Positions 1-4,954 of a stretch of DNA of 5,838 nucleotides are shown piece after piece. The stretch is from an uncultured Gammaproteobacteria bacterium (GTDB lineage: Bacteria; Pseudomonadota; Gammaproteobacteria; GCA-001735895). The position numbers and the translations under genes were made by a program. How positions within the stretch are numbered: the first letter of the stretch is position 1; each line of letters starts with the position of its first letter. Under the pieces are notes generated by a model. That model ran no database searches, was not told the origin of the DNA, and worked only from the letters and a program-made list of their open reading frames with translations. The DNA lies in the NCBI GenBank assembly GCA_945787265.1, contig CALZHS010000130.1:1-5838 (forward strand). Direction: 5' to 3'.

Positions 1-1
1 T

Positions 2-865
2 CATTACGCCATCGGCAAGGACAATCGCTACGACCTGCAACGTGTTATCGACTCGGTTCAGGGTGCCGACATCATCGCGCTGCAGGAAGTCGAAAGAAAT
101 TACGGACCACCGGATCGGCCCCTGCAGCCCGAAGATATTTCCACATTGCTGCCGGATTACTACTGGATCTTTGACGCGGCTTTCGACATCGATGCGAGCG
201 AACAGCGTGCAGATGGTACGATTCTCAATCGACGGATTGAGCATGGACAAATGTTGCTCAGTCGATGGCCAATTTTCAGTAAACGATACTATCCACTGCC
301 CCGCATCAATATCGAGTCTGAATTCAACATGCAGATGGGCGTGCTCGAAGGCGTGATCGATACATCGCTCGGTGTGCTGCGCGTTTACAATCTGCATTTT
401 GGTTCGGTTTCAAGCGAGGAACGCGAGCGCCAGGCCCGCTTCCTGGTTGCGCGGGTGCGGGACGCACCCTCCGAGGGTGGTGCCTGGACCGGCCCGGTCA
501 CGGCTGCGGCTGAGCGCGACTGGACCGCCGGTGCGACCCTGGCACCGATGCCGCAGAGCGCGGTTGTTCTGGGCGACTTCAATATGCATCCTGATAGCCC
601 GGAGTACAACATTATCGCCACCGCAATGACGAAGGGTAACGAGCCGTTACTGACCGATATCTGGGCGCAAAAAAATCCGGGCAGTCGCGTTATGACCTGG
701 CATCCGAATCCCGGGCGTCCCGAACACGAGCACAGTGCCTGCCTCGATTACTGTTTTACCACCACCGATCTCATCGCTCGAGCCCGGGCCTGCTGGGTTG
801 ACGAGGCGGCCCAGGGGTCTGATCATCAGCCCCTGTGGATAGAATTTGAAAAAGGAGCAGGCTAA
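2..865 (+). CDS. Endonuclease/exonuclease/phosphatase (EEP) family metal-dependent hydrolase, 5' end missing
   Basis: The reading frame is open from base 2 to the TAA at 863-865, giving 287 visible residues; the true start lies left of the window. The EEP signature motifs occur in order: an N-terminal strand and helix (HYAIGKDNRYDLQRVI), ADIIALQEVE with the metal-binding Glu at visible residue 29, HGQMLLSR at 81-88, YNLHFG with His132, VVLGDFNMHPDS with the Asp192/Asn194 pair, LDYCF with Asp249, and the terminal SDHQPLWIEF with the catalytic Asp274-His275 pair. This fold (DNase I, AP endonuclease, sphingomyelinase, phosphatases) hydrolyses phosphodiester or phosphoester bonds using Mg2+. All expected catalytic positions in the visible part are present, so it is probably active. 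The substrate cannot be told from sequence; the general bacterial EEP hydrolases (COG3568/ElsH-like) are the closest impression. The segment between His132 and GDFN is rather long, with a Gly/Ala-rich stretch at about 154-183. Only the first few dozen residues, including any signal peptide, appear to be missing. The stop overlaps the next gene by one base. Confidence 0.88.
   Translation, partial: HYAIGKDNRYDLQRVIDSVQGADIIALQEVERNYGPPDRPLQPEDISTLLPDYYWIFDAAFDIDASEQRADGTILNRRIEHGQMLLSRWPIFSKRYYPLPRINIESEFNMQMGVLEGVIDTSLGVLRVYNLHFGSVSSEERERQARFLVARVRDAPSEGGAWTGPVTAAAERDWTAGATLAPMPQSAVVLGDFNMHPDSPEYNIIATAMTKGNEPLLTDIWAQKNPGSRVMTWHPNPGRPEHEHSACLDYCFTTTDLIARARACWVDEAAQGSDHQPLWIEFEKGAG
851..857 (+). 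promoter_or_regulatory. Strong Shine-Dalgarno site for the methyltransferase gene
   Basis: The sequence AAAGGAG lies 7 bases before the ATG at 865, inside the last codons of the EEP hydrolase gene. It fixes the methyltransferase start and supports translational coupling, because the upstream stop (TAA, 863-865) and the start share a base in TAATG. Confidence 0.8.
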
Positions 866-1809
866 TGGCAGGCAATAATTCTGCAAGCTTGATGAAAGCT
901 GTTCGAGCGGGTGAATTCGTGTTGATGGATGGTGCCCTCGGTACCGAGCTTGAACGGCGTGGCGTGCCGATGGAAGGCACCGCCTGGAGTGCGCTTGCAG
1001 TGCGCGATCACGGCAACGTGATTCGCGAAGTGCACGAAGATTATATTCGGGCAGGGGCGAAGCTGCACATCGTCAATAGCTTTGCGCTGGCGCGTCACGT
1101 GCTTGAGCCGGTGGGTCTCGGAGACCAGTTTGAGCATCTGAATCGGCAGGCCGTGGTTTTATGCGACGATGCGGTAGCCAGATCGGGTGTTGATCGCCGT
1201 GCCCTCTGGGTAGCGGGCTCAATGTCGACTTTTGCCGCTAATTCCGATCGGTCACTGTTGCCCGGTGGCGAGGCCCTGGTTTCGAATTACCGGGACCAGG
1301 CCCGGGTTCTGCATGATGCGGGCGTGGATTTGTTTGCGCTCGAAATGCTGTTTGATATCGATGTGAGCCTGGCGATGTTTGAGGCGGCCGCCGGATTTGA
1401 GCTCCCCGTTATCATGGGTTTCACCTGCAATCTGACCGATAGTGGCGAGCCGGGAGTACTAACCGCGAGTGGAACGGGTTATCCGGGGATGCCCCTCGAG
1501 CAAGTTCTGAGGACTGTTATTGACAGCATTGATACGAACAACGTGATTTTTTCGATCATGCATTCCGAAGCAGAGACCACCGATGCCGCCCTAAAGGTAT
1601 TGAAGGCCAGCTGGGATGGTCCAATCGCGATCTACCCGAATTCAGGGCAGTTCATCGATCTGCGCATGCAGTTCGACAGCGTCTGCAGCCCGGACGAATT
1701 TCAGCTTGCAGCGAGCCGCTGGGTTGATGCGGGTGTGCAGATAATCGGTGGCTGCTGCGGCATAGGGCCCGCGCATATTGAAAGATTGAACCAATCGACC
1801 CACGCTTAG
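865..1809 (+). CDS. Homocysteine S-methyltransferase family protein with altered zinc site
   Basis: This 314-residue protein is about the usual length for a stand-alone homocysteine S-methyltransferase domain (betaine-homocysteine methyltransferase, MmuM, MetH N-terminal module), a TIM barrel that binds zinc to activate a thiol for methylation. Visible family motifs are VLMDGALGTELERRG (19-33), the DYIRAGAKLHIVNSFA segment (59-74, the usual GAD-TNTF region), FALEMLFDID (157-166), GFTCNL (185-190), IAIYPNSGQF (255-264) and the C-terminal IIGGCCGIGPAHI (293-305) with the Cys297-Cys298 zinc pair. The oddity is the first zinc ligand: where most members have an Asn-Cys motif after strand 6, this protein reads FSIMHSEAET (229-238), so His233 stands about where the Cys is expected. 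The fold assignment is firm, but the methyl donor and acceptor are unknown and need not be homocysteine. The start is set by a strong ribosome binding site and by the one-base overlap with the EEP gene, suggesting an operon. No signal peptide or cobalamin domain is present, so it should be a cobalamin-independent cytoplasmic enzyme. Confidence 0.88.
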   Translation: MAGNNSASLMKAVRAGEFVLMDGALGTELERRGVPMEGTAWSALAVRDHGNVIREVHEDYIRAGAKLHIVNSFALARHVLEPVGLGDQFEHLNRQAVVLCDDAVARSGVDRRALWVAGSMSTFAANSDRSLLPGGEALVSNYRDQARVLHDAGVDLFALEMLFDIDVSLAMFEAAAGFELPVIMGFTCNLTDSGEPGVLTASGTGYPGMPLEQVLRTVIDSIDTNNVIFSIMHSEAETTDAALKVLKASWDGPIAIYPNSGQFIDLRMQFDSVCSPDEFQLAASRWVDAGVQIIGGCCGIGPAHIERLNQSTHA

Positions 1810-1845
1810 CAGGTGATTCGCTGAAGGGTGTAGGATGCGAGAACC

Positions 1846-2394
1846 ATGAGGGGAGGTTTTAGTCCAATTTTCATGAGACGATCAATTGTCACTCTGGCCG
1901 TGTTGCTGTTAACGGGTTGCCTGTTGCTCCCGGCCCACGCAGCCGTCGTGCATAAATGGATCGATGCCAATGGCCTAACTCATTATTCGGACACGGCACC
2001 CGGGTCTTCTGCAACACAGGTATCGATGATCGACATCCCTGAGCGTAATTTGGTAAAAACCGATGTCGATAGCGACTATTACTCGATCAAGAACCAGTGG
2101 CAGCGTTTATACAAAGAGCGTCTCGAGAAACAGAAGCTTGAGTTGGAGAAGGCCAGGCAAAAAGCCGAGCTTGAAGTGTCAACCCCGCAAGTCGTCTACA
2201 TTAACGAGTCGCACGAAAAGCGATATGCTTTTGGTTACCTGGGCTCGTTGCATCGCCGCCATGGCATCAATCGCTGGCATAAAAGGTACAAACATCGCCC
2301 TGGCTATTCGCGTAAAAGAAACTATCGCGGTAAAGCCCCGATCGGGTTACATGCCGGGCGGCTAAAGCTGGGTTCTTACAGGCTGTCGCGGTAA
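1846..2394 (+). CDS. Secreted DUF4124-type protein with coiled-coil segment and basic C-terminus
   Basis: This is a 182-residue exported protein. The N-terminus is a signal sequence: MRR at residues 10-12, then a hydrophobic run to about residue 32, ending in PAHA before AVVHKW. The following AVVHKWIDANGLTHYSDTAP (33-52) is the DUF4124 pattern (tyrosine/lysine-tryptophan, Asp-x-x-Gly, HYSD), common at the mature N-terminus of small envelope proteins of Gammaproteobacteria; no biochemical role is established. LLTGC ending at Cys25 also fits a lipobox, but hydrophobic residues continue after the Cys, so signal peptidase I cleavage after AHA seems at least as likely. Residues 80-112 are rich in Lys, Glu and Leu and probably helical or coiled-coil. 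The tail from about 136 is Arg/Lys/His/Tyr-rich, which could bind nucleic acid, peptidoglycan or an anionic surface. The start is uncertain: ATG 1846 has a weak AGGA 10 bases upstream, while ATG 1873 gives a shorter, more typical signal peptide but its GGGGAGG (1850-1856) is 16 bases away. It lies 36 bases after the methyltransferase gene. Confidence 0.8.
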   Translation: MRGGFSPIFMRRSIVTLAVLLLTGCLLLPAHAAVVHKWIDANGLTHYSDTAPGSSATQVSMIDIPERNLVKTDVDSDYYSIKNQWQRLYKERLEKQKLELEKARQKAELEVSTPQVVYINESHEKRYAFGYLGSLHRRHGINRWHKRYKHRPGYSRKRNYRGKAPIGLHAGRLKLGSYRLSR

Positions 2395-2404
2395 CTCGTC
2401 CGCT

Positions 2405-3586
2405 CTAGTCGACGACGATCAGTTCGCGCGCAACGTCGCAGAGGCGCTCGCCACCGCTTTCGGTGACCACGAAAGGCTCCGAAACCGCGGCGCCAAAGTC
2501 ATCAAGCCAGACGCCGGATTGAAAGTGAAAGCACATCCCCGCCTGCAGCTCGGTCGTGTCTCCGGGGCGCAGGCTCGCGGTACGCTCGCCCCAGTCGGGA
2601 GGATAGTTCAGGCCGATAGAATACCCGACACGACTTTCCTTGCTGTATCCATTCCGTTTCAGAACATCCTGCCATATGGCCTCGATCTCCGCGCAGGTTG
2701 TACCGGGCTTCGCCGCGCGCAACGCGATGTCTCCCCCTTCGATAATGACCTCGGTCAGTCGCGATACCTCGGCCGGCGGCTTGCCGATGTGCGCCGTCCG
2801 CGTTAACGGGGCGTGGTAGTGGCGTCTTGCCGCACCGAGCTCCATCGCGATCAGGCCACGATCTGGCAGCGGTTCGTCGGTCCAGGTCAGGTGTGGCGTA
2901 CTGGTTCCTTCGCCGACCTGAATCAGCGGGCACAGGCTGGTGTAATCGCCAAACTTGTTATCGAACCCGGTAATTTGCGCATGGTAAACCTCGGCAATAA
3001 TTTCAAACTGGCGTACCCCGGGCTTCAGCCTGGCGAGCGCCTGGTTCATGGTGTCGGTGACGATGCGCCCGGCTTCTCGCATGTAAACCAGTTCGGCTTC
3101 GGATTTGACCAGTCGAGCCCAGTTAACGAGCCCCTGGTTATCCGAAATGGTCGCATTCGGCAAACCCTCGACAATGTGCTGGTGTGCACGTGCCGTGTAG
3201 TAATGGGCGTCGAGCTCTACGCCGATACGTGCCGAACCCCAGCCGCGCGCTATTACCAGCTCGCACAGCTCATCGAACGGGTGCCTGACCGGGTGATGTA
3301 CCAGTGGTTCGGAAAAGCCTACGATGTTTTCGGCGGGCAAATCGGTGGTGATATGGGCCGACTTCGCATCCTGGGCGCGTCCGAACCAGATTGGTGATGC
3401 TTCTTCGAGGTGTACCAGGACCGCCTGGGGCGTATAGAAAGACCAGCCATCAAAGCCGGTCAGCCAGCCCATGTTGGCCGGGTCCTGGCAGATCAGCAGA
3501 TCAAAACCTGCAGCCTCCATGCGTTGCTTTACGTTCGCCACGCGCTGTTCGAACTCTGCTTTTTGAAACGGCTTTTTAAAGCTCAT
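2405..3586 (-). CDS. M24 (creatinase/prolidase-fold) hydrolase resembling ectoine hydrolase DoeA/EutD
   Basis: This 393-residue protein has the two-domain creatinase layout: an N-terminal domain (DPANMGWLTGFDGWSFY at 35-51, WFGRAQDAKSAH about 67-78, DAHYYTARAHQH about 126-137) and a pita-bread C-terminal domain from about residue 154 (VNWARLVKSEAELVYMREAG). The strongest resemblance I recognise is to DoeA/EutD, which opens the ring of ectoine or 5-hydroxyectoine for use as carbon and nitrogen source. HLTW (232-235), ELGAARRHYHAPLTRT (249-264), GYSIGLNYPPDWGERT (321-336) and SLRPGD closely match that family as I recall it. Four of the five M24 metal-ligand positions are changed (Glu249, Pro260, Tyr322, Gln356; Glu370 remains), as expected for a metal-free hydrolase. 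A Glu at about position 249 corresponds to the one reported to form the covalent intermediate in EutD. I chose ATG 3586 because GGTGGAG lies just upstream; GTG 3595 would add three residues but has no ribosome binding site. No ectoine partner (deacetylase DoeB/EutE, transporter, DoeX/EnuR regulator) is visible, so the substrate stays open. Confidence 0.85.
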   Translation of the reverse strand: MSFKKPFQKAEFEQRVANVKQRMEAAGFDLLICQDPANMGWLTGFDGWSFYTPQAVLVHLEEASPIWFGRAQDAKSAHITTDLPAENIVGFSEPLVHHPVRHPFDELCELVIARGWGSARIGVELDAHYYTARAHQHIVEGLPNATISDNQGLVNWARLVKSEAELVYMREAGRIVTDTMNQALARLKPGVRQFEIIAEVYHAQITGFDNKFGDYTSLCPLIQVGEGTSTPHLTWTDEPLPDRGLIAMELGAARRHYHAPLTRTAHIGKPPAEVSRLTEVIIEGGDIALRAAKPGTTCAEIEAIWQDVLKRNGYSKESRVGYSIGLNYPPDWGERTASLRPGDTTELQAGMCFHFQSGVWLDDFGAAVSEPFVVTESGGERLCDVARELIVVD

Positions 3587-3662
3587 CTTCTCCACCGGTC
3601 GGTTTACCCGTCGGCAATAGTACCCGAAAAACTCAAATTATTTACATGCCGAGACGATTTGC

Positions 3663-3691
3663 TTGATTACCGGGCAGGCTGTGTTTAGGAT
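3663..3691 (+). promoter_or_regulatory. Candidate sigma70-type promoter for the outer-membrane protein gene
   Basis: A TTGATT -35 box (3663-3668) and a TAGGAT -10 box (3686-3691) are separated by an ideal 17 bases; each matches consensus at four of six positions. Transcription would begin near 3698, about 35 bases before the ATG at 3732. It sits in the 145-base region (3587-3731) shared with the divergent DoeA-like gene. On the minus strand I see only a weak TACTAT (3617-3622) without a convincing -35 partner. Confidence 0.4.
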
Positions 3692-3719
3692 GCGCCCCGG
3701 TAACATGGAATAAATGACC

Positions 3720-3724
3720 GGGGA
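3720..3724 (+). promoter_or_regulatory. Shine-Dalgarno site deciding the start of the outer-membrane protein
   Basis: GGGGA lies 7 bases before ATG 3732 (10 before the adjacent ATG 3735). It falls inside the reading frame of the earlier ATG at 3714, which has no purine-rich site at a suitable distance, so 3732 is the better start. Confidence 0.6.
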
Positions 3725-3731
3725 ATCCATA

Positions 3732-4226
3732 ATGATGCGCAAATATCTGCTCAGCTTGTCTCTCGTGGTGCTATCTGGCGCTACAGTCTCACCGTTAATG
3801 GCCGATGAACACCAGCCGTTGCTGGATCGAAACCTGTTTTCGATCGGGGTTGGTATTTCCAGTAACTCGATCGACACCCGGAAAAATGACGAAGACGACG
3901 AAATCGGTTTCCAGTTTTTCGGGGCTTACGACTTAACCGAAGTTAACCTGATGGAGGGCGTGAACAGCTCGGTTGAATTCGGTTTGATGGATTATGGATT
4001 CAAGCGCGATAGCACCGGGGTCTGGGCAACCTATACGGTTGACGGGATTATCAGTGGAGACCTGGGTTGGTTGGCGCGTGCGGGTTTTGATATCGGCGAC
4101 GATAATGGCCTTATGTTCGGCGCGGGGCTTGGTTTTATCGTTGATGAGAAATCGGAACTTCGTTTCGAGTATGTAGCTCGTGACGAGGTGGATTCATGGC
4201 AGTTCAATTTTCTGTACCACCTGTAA
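3732..4226 (+). CDS. Small outer-membrane beta-barrel protein, function unknown
   Basis: This 164-residue protein has a clear Sec signal peptide (MMRKYLLSLSLVVLSGATVSPLMA) with likely cleavage after Ala24, before DEHQP. The mature part consists of short alternating hydrophobic/polar stretches typical of membrane beta-strands: LFSIGVGISS (35-44), IGFQFFGAYDL (58-68), SVEFGLMDYGF (80-90), GVWATYTVDG (96-105), LGWLARAGFDI (111-121), GLMFGAGLGFIV (126-137), SELRFEYVAR (141-150) and SWQFNFLYHL (155-164). About eight strands suggest a small barrel like the OmpA/OmpX-type porin families (OMP_b-brl). The final strand is rich in aromatic residues as BAM substrates require, though it ends in Leu rather than the usual Phe. 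An acidic stretch (NDEDDE, 52-57) probably forms a loop. The start at 3732 is chosen from the ribosome binding site and signal peptide shape; 3714 would add six residues. It is divergent from the DoeA-like gene and may share its regulation, but no function is implied by sequence. Confidence 0.8.
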   Translation: MMRKYLLSLSLVVLSGATVSPLMADEHQPLLDRNLFSIGVGISSNSIDTRKNDEDDEIGFQFFGAYDLTEVNLMEGVNSSVEFGLMDYGFKRDSTGVWATYTVDGIISGDLGWLARAGFDIGDDNGLMFGAGLGFIVDEKSELRFEYVARDEVDSWQFNFLYHL

Positions 4227-4254
4227 AGCTTCTGAAAAACAATACCTGCCTGAC

Positions 4255-4782
4255 TCAGAGGGAAAGTGACAGGATTCTGACGCCGTCCTCCAGTCTGGTT
4301 TCAAGCGGCAGGCCGGTTTTACGCAGCAACTTTGACATACGATTGTTCTGTGCAAGCACGGTGGCGTCCAGATGACGAATTCCCAAATCGCGCGCGCCGT
4401 CGATGAGGTGAGTCAGCAGTATTTTGCCGATGCCTTTACCCTGCATTTCATCGATAACGGTAATGGCCATTTCCGAGTGATCGGGCCTTTCCTGGCTGGC
4501 CACGAACCTGCCGACACCCACCGGGCTGCGTTCTGAACCAACTTGCAGTTCGGCCACCACGGCAACATGTCGCAGAAAATCCACCTCGGTAAAATAGGTG
4601 AGTTCCTCCGGGGTCAGGTCGCGCTTGATGCTGAAAAATCGGTCGCGCACCGAGGTTTTGCTGAGCTTGAAAAATCCCTCGCGTAGTTTTTCGCGGTCGT
4701 CTGGCCGGATGGCGCGCAGATACAGGAGCCGCCCGTCAGGCAAGGTCGCCGTGGCCTCGTAAGCTGCATTAATCGTTGACAT
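4255..4782 (-). CDS. GNAT family N-acetyltransferase
   Basis: This 175-residue single-domain protein has the GNAT fold, which transfers an acetyl group from acetyl-CoA to an amine. The N-terminal part reads LYLRAIRPDDREKLREGF (20-37), followed by LSKTSVRDRFFS (40-51) and VDFLRHVAVVAEL (67-79). The core strand VGVGRFVAS (88-96) leads to SEMAITVIDEMQGKGIGKIL (103-122), whose QGKGIG (114-119) is the pyrophosphate-binding loop for acetyl-CoA. HLDATVLAQNNRMSKLLRKTG (137-157) is the usual strand and helix with the Asn that contacts CoA. The combination resembles the acetyltransferase domain of protein lysine acetyltransferases of the Pat/PatZ type, but without their acyl-CoA-synthetase-like or cyclic-nucleotide domains, so protein acetylation is only a possibility and the substrate is unknown. 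The gene is convergent with the outer-membrane protein (28-base gap) and divergent from the MFS transporter. The ribosome binding site before ATG 4782 is weak. Confidence 0.87.
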   Translation of the reverse strand: MSTINAAYEATATLPDGRLLYLRAIRPDDREKLREGFFKLSKTSVRDRFFSIKRDLTPEELTYFTEVDFLRHVAVVAELQVGSERSPVGVGRFVASQERPDHSEMAITVIDEMQGKGIGKILLTHLIDGARDLGIRHLDATVLAQNNRMSKLLRKTGLPLETRLEDGVRILSLSL

Positions 4783-4812
4783 CAGGCTATCTTATTCGCA
4801 TTTATGCTGCAG

Positions 4813-4824
4813 TGCAACATTGCA
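4813..4824. repeat. Short perfect inverted repeat in the GNAT/MFS divergent region
   Basis: TGCAA-CA-TTGCA is a perfect five-base inverted repeat with a two-base centre, placed 31 bases upstream of the GNAT start. The size and position fit an operator for a dimeric regulator, but a repeat this short can occur by chance. The rest of the 172-base intergenic region (4783-4954) holds no promoter or terminator I can support. Confidence 0.25.
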
Positions 4825-4954
4825 TCTAATCAAGCTTCACCCGCACCAGATCGTGTCGTCTTGACGGCCTTGTTGGACGCTCCCGGGCATAGGTTTTTAC
4901 CCGGTTTCCTGATAACGTGGCGCAGCCCTGAAGCTGCACGACCAATCATAATCA

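Noticed and set aside
42..356. A 104-codon frame overlapping the start of the EEP hydrolase.
   Set aside because: It is out of frame with the EEP motifs that run continuously from base 2, and its translation is Ser/Arg/Cys-rich without domain features.
2395..2404. Bidirectional terminator between the convergent DUF4124 and DoeA-like genes.
   Set aside because: The gap is only 10 bases and no stem-loop with a T-run is visible there or in the adjoining gene ends.
2813..3397. A 194-codon open frame on the + strand inside the DoeA-like gene.
   Set aside because: It lies wholly antisense to a gene with clear family motifs, shows no motif of its own, and long antisense frames are common opposite GC-rich codons.
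2405..3586. Assignment as a DMSP lyase (DddP) or a true proline dipeptidase.
   Set aside because: Both are M24 proteins that keep a metal-binding site, while most ligand positions are changed here; the C-terminal motifs match DoeA/EutD better.
4861..4895. TTGACG as a -35 box for the MFS gene.
   Set aside because: No acceptable -10 lies at 16-18 bases; the nearest AT-rich candidate (CATAGG) is 21 bases away.
4882..4904. Possible terminator hairpin CCGGG...CCCGG.
   Set aside because: The stem is only five pairs with a 12-base loop and no T-run follows; it also lies between two divergent genes, where a terminator is not expected.
4922..4937. Hairpin GCAGC-CCTGAA-GCTGC just upstream of the MFS start.
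   Set aside because: Five pairs with no other structure or known leader motif is too weak to call a regulatory element; it could still affect initiation.
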